Numbered from the stretch's first letter, positions 1 to 8,391 are shown. The stretch: 64,000 nt of DNA from VFJQ01 sp044226525 (GCA_044226525.1 JBGAGV010000002.1:434001-498000); one strand, 5' to 3'. The notes: a model not told the origin generated them from the letters alone. A program made the numbers and translations.

Positions 1-310
1 CGCTGTTCGCCCAACCGGAAGAGAACTAAAGACGAAGAAGTTTTCATCGACCAGTTGGATGGCGATTCAGCGTTTCCACTTCCGTATTCCCCGTTGAACC
101 GTCCAGCGGGTCGTCGCAAAAAGTGGGTAGTTGATCCGGTTCTTCATATGGTGGTGGGTCCCTGTTCCCTTGCCGCACCTTATCCTTAACTGATCGAACC
201 GAAAACGGCAACTGGCATGAAACTACCGAAAAGCCGCAGTCGGCAGCGGGGATCACTCGCCTGCCTGTCGTGCTGACTTTGAAAAAGTCAGCGGCTGCAC
301 TCCAGTCGCC
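1..310. other. window-edge region without a recognised gene
   Basis: No recognisable gene lies here. Frame +1 is open from the window edge to a TAA at 187-189 (62 codons). It could be the 3' end of a plus-strand gene convergent with def, but its codon use is less GC-rich at third positions than the neighbours and nothing in it is recognisable. The region is also AT-richer than the coding DNA around it. A minus-strand open frame at 44-256 looks random. A perfect hairpin at 272-292 is listed separately. Confidence 0.4.
272..292. terminator. hairpin downstream of def, possible bidirectional terminator
   Basis: GCTGACTTT (272-280) and AAAGTCAGC (284-292) form a perfect 9-bp stem with a 3-nt loop. 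It lies 19 bp past the def stop codon, where transcripts of the minus-strand operon should end. There is no clear U-tract on either side, so intrinsic termination is uncertain; it could also be an mRNA 3'-end stabilising hairpin. Confidence 0.4.
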
Positions 311-865
311 CTACTCGCGGTTTGCCTTCTGCATTCGCTTGAGCTTGCTCGCCAACGCCGTCTTGGTGGCGGAACTCATGCGATCGATAAAAAGGACGCC
401 CTGAAGGTGGTCAAACTCGTGCTGGATGGCGCGGGCAAGAAGCCCGGTGGACTCGAATTCAATTTCGTTCCCTTCGAGGTCCGTCGCGCGCGTTTTCACA
501 TAAAGCGAGCGCGGGATCTCGGCGGTAATTTCGGGGAAGCTAAGGCACCCCTCGGTGCCACCTTCCTTGTCCGGACCGAGTTCCAGGACAGGGTTGATGA
601 GCACCAGCGGCATGTGCTCGTCCACGTCCACTTCCTTGCCATCGATATTCATGGTGCTGGGGCGATCTTCGACGCCGGCGACATCGACGATGGCAAGTTG
701 AATCGGCACACCTACCTGTTGCGCTGCAAGGCCGACGCCATTGGCGGCTTCCATCGTCTCGAACATATCAACCACAAGCTGGCGCAGTTTGTCATCGATC
801 TGCTTCACCGGCGAGCCTTTCTGGCGGAGCGCCGGGTGGCCATATTTGACGATTTCGAGGAGCAT
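311..865 (-). CDS. def: peptide deformylase
   Basis: Removes the N-formyl group from the initiator Met of nascent proteins in the cytoplasm, using a bound metal ion. All three family motifs are visible in the 184-aa product: GVGLAAQ (43-49), EGCLS (105-109, metal-ligand Cys107) and HEFDH (149-153, ligands His149 and His153, catalytic Glu150). Length is typical for a type 1 deformylase. It is the last gene of a minus-strand run that begins with rex; 86 bp separate it from exbD, a wider gap than elsewhere in the run, so it may also have its own promoter. The usual partner fmt is not adjacent. Confidence 0.97.
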   Translation of the reverse strand: MLLEIVKYGHPALRQKGSPVKQIDDKLRQLVVDMFETMEAANGVGLAAQQVGVPIQLAIVDVAGVEDRPSTMNIDGKEVDVDEHMPLVLINPVLELGPDKEGGTEGCLSFPEITAEIPRSLYVKTRATDLEGNEIEFESTGLLARAIQHEFDHLQGVLFIDRMSSATKTALASKLKRMQKANRE

Positions 866-951
866 GGGGTTGTCTTAAAAAAATGCGAAAATGACGAAGT
901 GAGACGCGCTGCCAGCCCCGGGTTCCAAGGGCCGCACGCGAGCGACGGCGC

Positions 952-1368
952 TTATTTTTTGATCTCGGTAAACGCCGACAGGTTTCCCTTTACTCCACTC
1001 TCCTTCAGGACGTCGAGCACACGAATGATGACGCCGAACGGGGCTTTTTTGTCGGCGTTCAACGCCAGGGTCGGCGGCGGCGACAGTTTCATCAATTCAG
1101 TGATGGACGCCTTCAGCGCATCGATCTCGACCTTCTTGTCGTCGAGGAAGATTTCCTCCGACTCGGCGATGCTGAGCACGACGGTCTTGGCGGTGGATTT
1201 CTCGGCTACCACGGCGCTCTTCGCCTCGGGCAGCTTGATGGTGACGCTGGCCTCCTGCTTTTTGAACTGCGTCGTCATCACCATGAAGATCAGCAGGATC
1301 GCGAAGATATCGATCAGCGACACGATGATGACTTCAGGTTTGCGCCGGCGGCGCGGGAGAAAGTTCAC
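952..1368 (-). CDS. exbD: ExbD/TolR-family biopolymer transport protein
   Basis: Inner-membrane component of the proton-driven ExbB-ExbD motor that energises TonB. The 138-aa product has a short basic cytoplasmic N-terminus, one transmembrane helix (about 13-33) containing the conserved proton-pathway Asp (Asp20, in SLIDIFAILL), and a periplasmic domain. It overlaps the upstream exbB by 4 bp, indicating translational coupling. ExbD and TolR look alike; adjacency to a TonB-like gene and absence of tolB/pal favour ExbD. Whether the substrate is iron, a vitamin or a polysaccharide cannot be told from this window. Confidence 0.9.
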   Translation of the reverse strand: MNFLPRRRRKPEVIIVSLIDIFAILLIFMVMTTQFKKQEASVTIKLPEAKSAVVAEKSTAKTVVLSIAESEEIFLDDKKVEIDALKASITELMKLSPPPTLALNADKKAPFGVIIRVLDVLKESGVKGNLSAFTEIKK

Positions 1369-2105
1369 GGCACGTCACCCTCGGTGGAGCCGGCTGCAGA
1401 GGTAATTTCCACCAGCGACGGCATCGTCTTGCCTCGCGCAGCGAAGCGCTGCTTCTGGTGGTAGCACTTGGCAAGCAGTTCGCTGATGAGCGACTCCATG
1501 TCGGATGCCATCGTCTCGACGCGTTTCGAGAAGATCGAATACGCGATGAGGCTCGGAATGGCGATGGCGAGGCCGACGATGGTGGTCGAGAGCGCTTCGG
1601 AAATGCCTTTCGCCATGAGGTGCGGATTCGTGGCCGAGGCATCGGCCCCAAAGGATGCGAACACCTGCACGAGACCGGACACGGCGCCGAGCAGACCGAG
1701 CAGCGGCGCGATGCCGACGATGATTTCCAGCACAAACAAACCACTTTCCAGCCGTAGCACTTCGTAACGTGCCTTGGTCTGCACGGCCTCGAGATTTTCC
1801 ATTTTCGGCCAGTTGAGATTTTGCAGGCCAACCTGGGCGATGCGCGCGAGGGTGGAGTTGTCGTTACGCACCATGCGGGAAAGTTTCACCACGCCGTCCG
1901 TGTCCTCGGGTTGAAGGTTTTCGATTTCGCGCTCGATGATGGGCGGCATCACCACATCGCGCCGCAGGGCAATCGCGCGCAACAGGATCACCGCCATCGC
2001 CACGATCGAGCAGGTTAGCAGGAGCAGCATGAAGAAGCCGCCTTGTGCGAAGAACTCATAGACGGAGTGGAAGCCAGAGGCGGCGGGTAAGAGAGCGGAA
2101 ATCAT
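1365..2105 (-). CDS. exbB: MotA/TolQ/ExbB-family proton channel protein
   Basis: Forms the multimeric inner-membrane proton channel with ExbD and drives TonB. The 246-aa product shows three hydrophobic segments (about 23-43, 118-142 and 170-192). The last two hold the family's small-residue-rich helices, IAPLLGLLGAVSGL and STTIVGLAIAIPSLIAY. The large cytoplasmic loop between helices 1 and 2 is typical. It sits 3 bp downstream of tonB and overlaps exbD by 4 bp, so tonB-exbB-exbD form a tight transcription unit. TolQ is the alternative name but lacks contextual support. Confidence 0.9.
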   Translation of the reverse strand: MISALLPAASGFHSVYEFFAQGGFFMLLLLTCSIVAMAVILLRAIALRRDVVMPPIIEREIENLQPEDTDGVVKLSRMVRNDNSTLARIAQVGLQNLNWPKMENLEAVQTKARYEVLRLESGLFVLEIIVGIAPLLGLLGAVSGLVQVFASFGADASATNPHLMAKGISEALSTTIVGLAIAIPSLIAYSIFSKRVETMASDMESLISELLAKCYHQKQRFAARGKTMPSLVEITSAAGSTEGDVP

Positions 2106-2108
2106 CAG

Positions 2109-3359
2109 TTACAGGGGCGGCAGAATGGTGAAAGTAAACGTATCCTCAAGTTTTCCGTCGCTCATATCCGGCAGGGCATCCTCCGGCGGCGGCATGATGC
2201 GAGCCTCGTTCATCACTTGCTGGCACATCATTTCAAAGGACGCATTCGAAGTGTTCGAGATCACGCGAATGTCGCGAATCTTCCCCTCGCGAGTGATGGC
2301 ATAGGCAATTTTCACGCTGCCGACGGCGAAGCGGTCAGGGTGCGTTTTCACGTAGTAGGTCCAACGCGAGCCGATCGCGGACTTGACCTGCTTTTGATAG
2401 ACGCCGAGAGGCGTGCGAATGGCGTCCACCCCGTTCGGTCCGCGGGTGGTAATGCCGCCGTCGATCCGGGACTTGTAGAGATCTTCCTGATACTCCGGCT
2501 CGGAGGGCTGGCTTTTCTTCGCGCTCTTCGGCGCAGGGGTGATGAGCTTCGCCATTTCGGTCGTTTCCCGTGCCGGCTGAACGGGGGTGACACGGGTTCG
2601 GAAAGCGGGAGCCGGCGGCGGGGTTAATTCGGTCACTGGACCGTCTCTCACTTCACTCATTTTCGTGGCGACGGCGATCTGATCGCTGGCAGGTTCCAGC
2701 ACCTCGGGCGCCGGTGGCGGCTTCACTTTCTGCTCCGGAGCAGTGGGTTCTCCCGCGGGCTTGTCCACGACGACTTTCGGAGTTACTGGTGGGGCCGCCT
2801 CGGCGGGGGGGGCAGACGGAGCGGGCGCCTCCTCCACGGTCGGAGATGGGTTCGGCACGCCTAGCCGCGACCGCTGGTCCTTGAAAGTCATGAAGGTGTC
2901 GGTTCGACCATCCTGCGATGGAAGCGGCGCATCGCCCGTCGCCGGCTTTTCGCTACCAGCCTTCATGTCCTGGTCGGACTCAAAAAGCGCGTCCTTTGGC
3001 TTTCCGTCGCTTTGCGCCAGACCAGCGGAGTCGATCACCGGGCGCATGGCGCGTGCTTTGAGTTCTTCGGCACTGACCAGTTCCGCGGGCTTTTCATCGA
3101 CCGCAGGTGCCGGTTTCTCTTCCGGCCGGAAGGTATCCATGATCGTCACCTCCAACGGCTGCAACTGCGCCTCCGGCTTGGCGAAATCGACGTGCACATC
3201 GGGAATCATCCCAGCGAGCGCGACGAAGAAGAGCATCAGGATGAGGTGCAGAACCAGCGAAGCCACGATGGCACCCACCGCCTGCCGCTGCTGCGGGACA
3301 TTGTTCAGGTCCGGCAGCATCGCCACAAACGGAGTCGTGATGCGTTGAAGCAATGCCAT
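2109..3359 (-). CDS. tonB: TonB-like energy transducer with long proline-rich linker
   Basis: Predicted to span the periplasm and transmit proton-motive energy from ExbBD to outer-membrane receptors. The 416-aa protein has a short cytoplasmic N-terminus, one membrane anchor (about 28-50), a long Pro/Ala/Glu-rich linker (about 70-310) and a C-terminal TonB-type alpha/beta domain (about 330-416, with VKIAYAITREGKIRDIRVIS). It is longer than E. coli TonB (239 aa), mainly in the linker. The coding strand carries an 8-C run near 2804-2811. It lies directly before exbB and 3 bp after the comB-like gene. A TolA-like role is possible; the C-terminal domain favours TonB. Confidence 0.82.
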   Translation of the reverse strand: MALLQRITTPFVAMLPDLNNVPQQRQAVGAIVASLVLHLILMLFFVALAGMIPDVHVDFAKPEAQLQPLEVTIMDTFRPEEKPAPAVDEKPAELVSAEELKARAMRPVIDSAGLAQSDGKPKDALFESDQDMKAGSEKPATGDAPLPSQDGRTDTFMTFKDQRSRLGVPNPSPTVEEAPAPSAPPAEAAPPVTPKVVVDKPAGEPTAPEQKVKPPPAPEVLEPASDQIAVATKMSEVRDGPVTELTPPPAPAFRTRVTPVQPARETTEMAKLITPAPKSAKKSQPSEPEYQEDLYKSRIDGGITTRGPNGVDAIRTPLGVYQKQVKSAIGSRWTYYVKTHPDRFAVGSVKIAYAITREGKIRDIRVISNTSNASFEMMCQQVMNEARIMPPPEDALPDMSDGKLEDTFTFTILPPL

Positions 3360-3362
3360 GCG

Positions 3363-4061
3363 CTAAAGTGGGCGGACGACCGAGCCGTCCATGAAGCCGA
3401 CCATCTTATACATGGACCGCTGCGCGCACCACTCCACTTCTTTGCCTTTCCATTTGTCAGTCAAAGCCTGACCATTACGAGACAGACGCAAGGCCTCGAT
3501 TGGCTCGGGATAAGCGCGGGCAACGGCCAGCGCGGTGCGGGCGGCATCAGACAGCACTGCCTCGGGAAGGAAGGCGGCGACGTGACCGGCCGCACACACG
3601 TCTTCCAGCGCGAGCTCGTCCTGAGTTCCGGCGCAGATCAGCAAAATCCGCTCGGCAGCGCGGAGCTGGGCCACGAGGGCGTCGAGATTGAGCAAGGCGC
3701 CAACGAGGACCCGCTGGGCGTGTTCGCACGCACGGAGAGCAAGCGTGCCGTTGGTCGTCGTCCAGAGGATCGTCGCCCCGGGAGATTCACGATACTCGAA
3801 GGGCGAGTTTCCAAAGTCGAAACCGGCTGGCTTTTCGCCCCCCCGCTCTCCCCCCAGGAGCGCACCGGGAATGGTCGATTTCAACGCAAAGGCTTCTTCC
3901 AATGTGCGCACCGGATGAATCTCCGCCACACCGTGCGCCAGCGCGGTGATCATCGAAGACGTCGCACGCAGGATGTCGAAGACCACACAGGTCGTCGTGG
4001 AGAGATCACGCCGCGGGAGGCGCGCGATATCGGCTGGGCTGAGGGCGGCGTCGATGTTCAT
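3363..4061 (-). CDS. comB: 2-phosphosulfolactate phosphatase family protein (ComB-like)
   Basis: Family members are Mg2+-dependent phosphatases that convert 2-phosphosulfolactate to sulfolactate in coenzyme M biosynthesis; bacterial homologues without that pathway are common and their substrate is unclear. The 232-aa protein shows family signatures DILRATSSM, GGERGG, TTTNGT and EDVCAAG. The start chosen at 4061 gives the usual length and a 4-bp ATGA overlap with the upstream glycosylase. The open frame extends to 4220, but that part lies inside the glycosylase and looks like translated shadow. No other coenzyme M genes are nearby, so the physiological role is open. Confidence 0.85.
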   Translation of the reverse strand: MNIDAALSPADIARLPRRDLSTTTCVVFDILRATSSMITALAHGVAEIHPVRTLEEAFALKSTIPGALLGGERGGEKPAGFDFGNSPFEYRESPGATILWTTTNGTLALRACEHAQRVLVGALLNLDALVAQLRAAERILLICAGTQDELALEDVCAAGHVAAFLPEAVLSDAARTALAVARAYPEPIEALRLSRNGQALTDKWKGKEVEWCAQRSMYKMVGFMDGSVVRPL

Positions 4062-4897
4062 CCGCCGCGGGGCCACGTCGTCCTGGCGTGGTGGAAAAGG
4101 TATTGCTGCGCGTAACCGCCATACGGGCCGAAATACGTCGCAGAAAATTCGCTCAGCCGCCGGGCGGTGACCTTGCGTTTGCGCTGAAAATAAAGCCGCC
4201 GCAACACACGCTCGATCCACACATCGATGGGAAAGGCGGTGAGCCGTTCAAACCCGAAGAGAAGCGCGCAGTTTGCGACTTTTGCGCCGACGCCGGGCAG
4301 GCGGCATAGTTCGGCATGCGCTTCGTCATCCGGCAAAGCGGCGACCCGGGCGAGATCGACTTCTCTCGAGGCGATCATCCGCGCGGCGCCGAGGAGATTC
4401 TTCGCGCGAAAACCAAGCCGGCACTCGCGCAGATCGGCTTCGCTCAGCGCAGCCAGACGCTCGGGCGGCGGATACGAAAAAATTCCCGGCGCAACCTCGA
4501 CGCCGTAGCGTTCGCGAAGCAGGTGCGAAATCTGGGCGATGTGCGCGACCTGCTTCATCGCGGAAGTGATGAACGTGGCCAGACACTCCCACGCCGGCTG
4601 GCGCACGATGCGCAACCCTCGGCATGCCGCGAGCGCGGCACACATGGCGTCGTCGCGCGGGAAGCTGGCGTAAATCTCGGCGAGCGGGTGATTCAGCGCG
4701 AAGTATTCTCGCACCGCCGCCTCCGAGCCGGGTGCCACGTCCAATTCCCCACCCCGCTGCTCGACCCGGACCGGCACTTCACCGATCGCCCCCGTCCAGA
4801 CGGCTCCATCGCGGCGCCAGTGAAACACCTGCCCGCACCCGAGGGTGAGCGCGAGATCCGTTTCGGGCGCGTCGACCACACTCCAGTTTTTCTTCAC
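4058..4897 (-). CDS. ogg: 8-oxoguanine DNA glycosylase/AP lyase, OGG1-type
   Basis: Base-excision repair enzyme that excises 8-oxoguanine opposite C and nicks the abasic site. The 279-aa protein has an OGG1-like N-terminal domain (LTLGCGQVFHWRRDG, about 18-31) and a HhH-GPD fold: LPGVGAKVAN (200-209) contains the Schiff-base Lys206, and FPIDVW (222-227) the catalytic Asp225. This is the eukaryote-like OGG1 architecture, unrelated to MutM/Fpg. It overlaps both neighbours by 4 bp. Placement behind rex suggests co-expression of oxidative-damage repair with a redox-responsive regulator; that link is an inference. Confidence 0.9.
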   Translation of the reverse strand: MKKNWSVVDAPETDLALTLGCGQVFHWRRDGAVWTGAIGEVPVRVEQRGGELDVAPGSEAAVREYFALNHPLAEIYASFPRDDAMCAALAACRGLRIVRQPAWECLATFITSAMKQVAHIAQISHLLRERYGVEVAPGIFSYPPPERLAALSEADLRECRLGFRAKNLLGAARMIASREVDLARVAALPDDEAHAELCRLPGVGAKVANCALLFGFERLTAFPIDVWIERVLRRLYFQRKRKVTARRLSEFSATYFGPYGGYAQQYLFHHARTTWPRGG

Positions 4898-5514
4898 TGG
4901 ATGAAGTAGCTCAGGTTCTCGAGTTCGATGGCCACATCCACATTGTTCACCACCACGCGATCGGGCACCTGGAGGATGATCGGGGCGAAATTGAGGATGG
5001 CCATGATGCCGGCCTCGATCATGTCGTTGGCGACTTCCTGCGCGACGTGCGCAGGCACGGTGAGAATGGCCATCTTCACGATGTTATCGCGAACGAACTC
5101 CTTGAGCTTCGTCATCGGCAACATCGGAATGCCCAGTTCACGCGCCCGGCCTCGCGACGGCTCCAGGTCGAAAGCCGCCACGACTTCAAAGCCTTCCTTG
5201 GCAAAGCCGGGATATTTCAGGAGCGCGGAACCGAGGTTACCGGCGCCGACGAGGATGACCGGCTGGAGGTGCGCGGTGCCGAGCACTTCGGTGAGCCGGG
5301 AGGAAAGCTGGTCCACATTATAGCCGAGGCCGCGGGTGCCGAGCTGGCCGAAATAGGTCAGATCCTTGCGTAGCTGTGTTGGCTTCACCCCCGCCGCCTT
5401 GGCCAGTGCGGCCGAGGAAACGGTTTCAATGCCATTCGCCTTCGCACGCTGGAGGGCGCGGTAGTAAAGTGAGAGGCGATAGACGGTCTTGCGTGGAATG
5501 ATCAGCTTGGACAC
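4894..5514 (-). CDS. rex: redox-sensing transcriptional repressor Rex
   Basis: Senses the NADH/NAD+ ratio and represses respiratory and fermentative genes when NAD+ is high. The product has an N-terminal winged-helix DNA-binding domain (with KAAGVKPTQLRKDLTYFG) and a Rossmann NAD(H)-binding domain with VGAGNLGSAL. The GTG at 5514 was chosen (206 aa, the family size); the open frame continues to 5631 but the extra 39 residues are not Rex-like and would abut the divergent gene. It heads the minus-strand run rex-ogg-comB-tonB-exbB-exbD-def, with a 4-bp overlap to ogg. No clear Rex operator (TTGTGA-N6-TCACAA) was seen in 5515-5642. Confidence 0.93.
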   Translation of the reverse strand: MSKLIIPRKTVYRLSLYYRALQRAKANGIETVSSAALAKAAGVKPTQLRKDLTYFGQLGTRGLGYNVDQLSSRLTEVLGTAHLQPVILVGAGNLGSALLKYPGFAKEGFEVVAAFDLEPSRGRARELGIPMLPMTKLKEFVRDNIVKMAILTVPAHVAQEVANDMIEAGIMAILNFAPIILQVPDRVVVNNVDVAIELENLSYFIQ

Positions 5515-5642
5515 GGGAGAAGGGCCGTCTCCACTAATGCACCAAAGTTGAATGAGAAGCGAATTCCGAGTGCCGGGAAGACGAGGAAAAGGCCACGGAT
5601 GAGCGGATTTGCCGAAGCCCGCGCTTGCCACTTGGACCGATT

Positions 5643-6149
5643 ATGAGCAACTTCGCGCTGATGACTCGCCTTTCCCGCTACGCCGCCATTCTCGGCCTGG
5701 CAGCCGCCACCGCGACGGCCCAGGACACTCCCAACGCGGGCGAAGAGCTGGCCCAGTTGCGCAAGACCGTCGAAGCCCAGGGCAAACAAATCGAGGCGCT
5801 GACTGAACAGGTGGCAAAGCTGGTCGCGGCCCTCGGAAGCAAGCCCGCCGCCACCCCTGCGGCGGATTCCGATAGCGCTCCCGGCCCGGCTCCAGCCCCC
5901 GACGGCAAGGAAGAGTTCAGCACCGCCGATGCCCCCAAGGCCGAGCCGGCCCAGCCCCGTCACATCGTCGTGAAGGGCGAGACTTTGACATCCATCGCGA
6001 AGCACTACAACGTATCGTTGGCCGAGCTAATCAAGGCCAATAAAGGACTGAACGAACGGAAAATCCAGATCGGCCAGTCCGTCCTCCTCCCATCCGCGAC
6101 GCCTTCACCCTCCACACCCGCACCCTCCGAAACCAAACCGAATCAATGA
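5643..6149 (+). CDS. secreted LysM-domain protein
   Basis: Predicted exported peptidoglycan-binding protein. It has a short signal peptide (hydrophobic stretch ending in ATATAQD), a coiled-coil-like segment (ELAQLRKTVEAQGKQIEALTEQ, split here by description: leucine/alanine-rich, about 35-65), an Ala/Pro-rich linker, and one C-terminal LysM domain (about 105-150, HIVVKGETLTSIAKHYNVSL) that binds N-acetylglucosamine polymers. The ATG at 5643 was chosen over the in-frame TTG at 5625; ATG 5661 is an equally good alternative that shortens the leader. It is divergent from rex and overlaps the next gene by 4 bp. Confidence 0.8.
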   Translation: MSNFALMTRLSRYAAILGLAAATATAQDTPNAGEELAQLRKTVEAQGKQIEALTEQVAKLVAALGSKPAATPAADSDSAPGPAPAPDGKEEFSTADAPKAEPAQPRHIVVKGETLTSIAKHYNVSLAELIKANKGLNERKIQIGQSVLLPSATPSPSTPAPSETKPNQ

Positions 6150-6667
6150 GCGACGACACGCAGACCTGGTATTTGCTCAAAAACGACGACGGCACCGTCT
6201 TCGGCCCCATCTCCTTCACCCAGCTCAAAGCGTGGGCCGACGACGCCCAGGTGTCGCCGCTCGACAAGGCGTCCACCGATCAGGAGAACTGGATCAAGGT
6301 GCCCATGGTGCCCGATCTCGGCATGGATTACCTCGTGGAGGTGAGCCCCGACCAGTTTTACGGCCCCACCACGCTCGGCGCCGTGCGCGAGTTCCTCCAA
6401 GCCGGGGAAATCCACGCCGAGACGCGGATCACCAATTGCAGGGATGGCAGCGACGCCGCGCTGAAGGATATTCCCGGCCTGCTGCCGCAGGTCGAATACG
6501 AGGAGGCGCGCCCCGTGCGCACGAGCATCCGGCTCAATCTCCAGCAGCGCATTCGTGAACTCGAAGAGGCGCTCATGGAAGAACGCCGCGCCCGCGAAAC
6601 CGCGGAAAACATGCTCGAGAAACTCGAGGCCAGGCTCGCGGAGATCAATCGGGCGACGGCGCTCTAA
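6146..6667 (+). CDS. GYF_2-type domain protein with C-terminal coiled coil
   Basis: Cytoplasmic protein of 173 aa with no signal peptide. The N-terminal part (about 7-55, WYLLKNDDGTVFGPIS) matches the bacterial GYF_2 pattern of an aromatic residue plus a GP motif. A second related segment follows (about 62-112, VSPDQFYGPTTLGAVREFL). The last 45 residues form a highly charged predicted coiled coil (QQRIRELEEALMEERRARE). GYF_2 domains are presumed protein-interaction modules; no enzymatic residues are visible. It overlaps the LysM gene by 4 bp, so the two are probably co-translated and may act together at the envelope, but no specific function can be assigned. Confidence 0.7.
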   Translation: MSDDTQTWYLLKNDDGTVFGPISFTQLKAWADDAQVSPLDKASTDQENWIKVPMVPDLGMDYLVEVSPDQFYGPTTLGAVREFLQAGEIHAETRITNCRDGSDAALKDIPGLLPQVEYEEARPVRTSIRLNLQQRIRELEEALMEERRARETAENMLEKLEARLAEINRATAL

Positions 6668-6677
6668 GCCGCTCGCG

Positions 6678-7586
6678 ATGCCACTCCATCTCAGCCCCCT
6701 GCCCCGGCGCGAATTCCTGCGCCGTTCGCTGTTTGCTGGTGCGGGCATTCTCACGCTGCCGGCGCTGCGTGCGGAAGAGGCCAAGGCTGATCCTGATCGC
6801 TGGGCGCTCTTTTCCGATACGCACATCGACGCCGATCCCGCGAAGATCGCGCGCGACATCAATCTGGCTGAGCATTTGCGCACGGCTGTCGCCGGGGTGC
6901 AGGCGCTGTCGTCGGCTCCGGCAGGAATTTTCGTCAACGGCGATTGCGCGCTCGATCGCGGCCTCGCGTCCGACTACGGCACGTTCAGCGGCCTGATGCG
7001 TCCGCTGGCGGAGAAACACCCGCTGCATCTGCTGCTCGGCAATCACGACGACCGCGAAATCTTCTGGTCCACGCTGAAAGAGACCCGTCCCGCCGCACCG
7101 CCCGTCGCCAGCAAACATGTCTCCGTAGTGGAAGGGGCACGGGCCAACTGGTTCCTGCTCGATTCTCTCGATGTGACCAAACAAACGCCCGGCCAGCTCG
7201 GTGCTGAGCAACGCGCCTGGCTCGCCATGGCGCTCGATCAGCACACGGAAAAGCCCGCGCTGGTCATGCTTCACCACAATCCGGTTGCGACCGAAGCAGG
7301 CAAAAAAACGGGCTTGATCGACACCGACGAACTGCTCGCCATCCTGCTGCCGCGCCGGCACGTGAAGGCCGTTTTCTTCGGCCACACCCATACGTGGCGT
7401 CAGTTGCAAAACGACGGTCTTCACCTCGTGAATCTCCCCGCCGTCGCTTACCCATTCAATCCCGCCGAGGTCACTGGCTGGACCGACTGCCGGTTGCGCG
7501 ACGGCGGCATGACGCTCGAAGTGCGCGCCCACGACACCACCCATGCTACGCACGGAAAGGTGTTGGAGTTCACCTGGCGGACGTAA
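6678..7586 (+). CDS. Tat-exported calcineurin-like metallophosphoesterase
   Basis: Predicted exported two-metal phosphoesterase, 302 aa. The N-terminus reads RREFLRRSLFAGAGILTLPAL, a twin-arginine signal with a hydrophobic core. The metallophosphoesterase motifs are complete and in order: FSDTHID (D-x-H), VNGDCALD (GDxxD), GNHDD (GNHD), LHHNP and FGHTHT (GHxH). The ATG at 6678 is chosen because it places the Tat motif near the start; the frame is open further upstream within the preceding gene. The substrate is unknown: this cAMP-phosphodiesterase/acid-phosphatase-like group includes nucleotide, glycerophosphodiester and broad phosphoesterases. It converges on the HAD gene with a 22-bp gap. 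Confidence 0.88.
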   Translation: MPLHLSPLPRREFLRRSLFAGAGILTLPALRAEEAKADPDRWALFSDTHIDADPAKIARDINLAEHLRTAVAGVQALSSAPAGIFVNGDCALDRGLASDYGTFSGLMRPLAEKHPLHLLLGNHDDREIFWSTLKETRPAAPPVASKHVSVVEGARANWFLLDSLDVTKQTPGQLGAEQRAWLAMALDQHTEKPALVMLHHNPVATEAGKKTGLIDTDELLAILLPRRHVKAVFFGHTHTWRQLQNDGLHLVNLPAVAYPFNPAEVTGWTDCRLRDGGMTLEVRAHDTTHATHGKVLEFTWRT

Positions 7587-7608
7587 TCGGCGAATAAAGC
7601 CATCTGGG

Positions 7609-8280
7609 TTACGCTAGCAATTTCGCGAGGTTCTCCAGCGTCAGGTCCGGACGCTTCAACCGAAACACGTGCAGCCCGGCCTTTTCCGCTCCTTCCCAAT
7701 CCGCCGCCGGTTCGTCACCAACGTGCAGGGCTTCGCATGGTTGCGCGTTCATCTGCCGCAGCGCCTCCTCGAATATCCATGGGTCCGGTTTGTCCGCGCC
7801 GACTTCACTGGAAATCACCACCGAGCGAAAAAGCGGAGTGAGGTTCAATTCATCGAGCACCGTTCGTAAGCGCCCATCGAAGTTCGAGATGATGCCCAAT
7901 TCATACCGGCTCACCAGCCGCACCAGGACTTCGGGCACTTCGGGATACGCTTCCCACACGCCCGGCTTGGTAAACTCGTCGTAAAGCTCCGCGAAATACG
8001 CGCTGCGATCGAACCCACCCTGCCGAGGCACCGCGCACTTATCCAGCACGCGATGCACAAACTCCTCCCACCAGCCGCGGTCATCATCCTTTCGGCACAC
8101 ATGCGTCGCAACGGGAGCGGGCATTTCCCGCCAGGTCATCCGAAACGCCTCGGTCGTGGCAGAAGGGTCCAGTTCCAACCCGTGCCGCGCGGCCACTTCG
8201 CCGTAGTGGTGCGCCACGCCCCGTGGCAGGCCAATCAAGGTCCCGGCGGCATCAAAGAAAATGACACGTATTTTCGACAC
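7609..8280 (-). CDS. HAD-superfamily hydrolase, HDHD3/REG-2-like
   Basis: Predicted small-molecule phosphohydrolase of HAD subfamily IA, 223 aa. Motif I is FFDAAGTL: the nucleophile Asp10 is present, but the usual second Asp (general acid/base) is Ala12. That replacement is seen in the HDHD3/REG-2-like branch, where FDAVGTL is common. Motif II (ISNFD), the motif III Lys (GADKPDP) and the acidic motif IV (HVGDEPAADWEGA) are intact, and a helical cap lies between motifs I and II. It is transcribed alone, convergent with the metallophosphoesterase and divergent from nusA. Substrate is not predictable. Confidence 0.82.
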   Translation of the reverse strand: MSKIRVIFFDAAGTLIGLPRGVAHHYGEVAARHGLELDPSATTEAFRMTWREMPAPVATHVCRKDDDRGWWEEFVHRVLDKCAVPRQGGFDRSAYFAELYDEFTKPGVWEAYPEVPEVLVRLVSRYELGIISNFDGRLRTVLDELNLTPLFRSVVISSEVGADKPDPWIFEEALRQMNAQPCEALHVGDEPAADWEGAEKAGLHVFRLKRPDLTLENLAKLLA

Positions 8281-8385
8281 GAAGGCAAAATTTTGGTGAT
8301 AAAGGGCGGGTTAGCAGGATTGTCACGACGACCGGAGACAATTTCAGGTTTCCGGGTCGCAACTCCTGTCAGCTCAGCGTCCCTG

Positions 8386-8391
8386 TATAAT
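8386..8391 (+). promoter_or_regulatory. putative promoter -10 box of the nusA operon
   Basis: A perfect TATAAT at 8386-8391, immediately preceded by TG, lies in the 239-bp intergenic region upstream of nusA. The -35 region about 17 bp upstream (around 8363-8368) is poor, as expected for a TG-assisted promoter. The start site would be near 8398, giving a leader of about 120 nt that contains the hairpin at 8440-8482. Confidence 0.6.

Noticed and set aside
1..189. Plus-strand frame open from the window edge to TAA, possible 3' end of a gene
   Set aside because: No recognisable sequence and weaker GC3 than neighbours; cannot be supported without the upstream sequence.
44..256. Minus-strand open frame of 70 codons near the window edge
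   Set aside because: Composition looks random, no signal or domain, and no ribosome-binding site; the plus frame over the same DNA is equally open.
407..1405. Long plus-strand open frame opposite def and exbD
   Set aside because: It lies antisense to two clear genes with full motif sets; long antisense frames are expected at this GC content.
3835..3856. C-rich tracts in the comB-like gene, and the 8-G run in tonB, as phase-variation sites
   Set aside because: Runs of 7-8 bases are common at this GC content and the genes are not typical phase-variable genes.
5515..5642. Possible Rex operator in the rex/LysM divergent region
   Set aside because: No match to TTGTGA-N6-TCACAA or a reasonable variant was found by eye.
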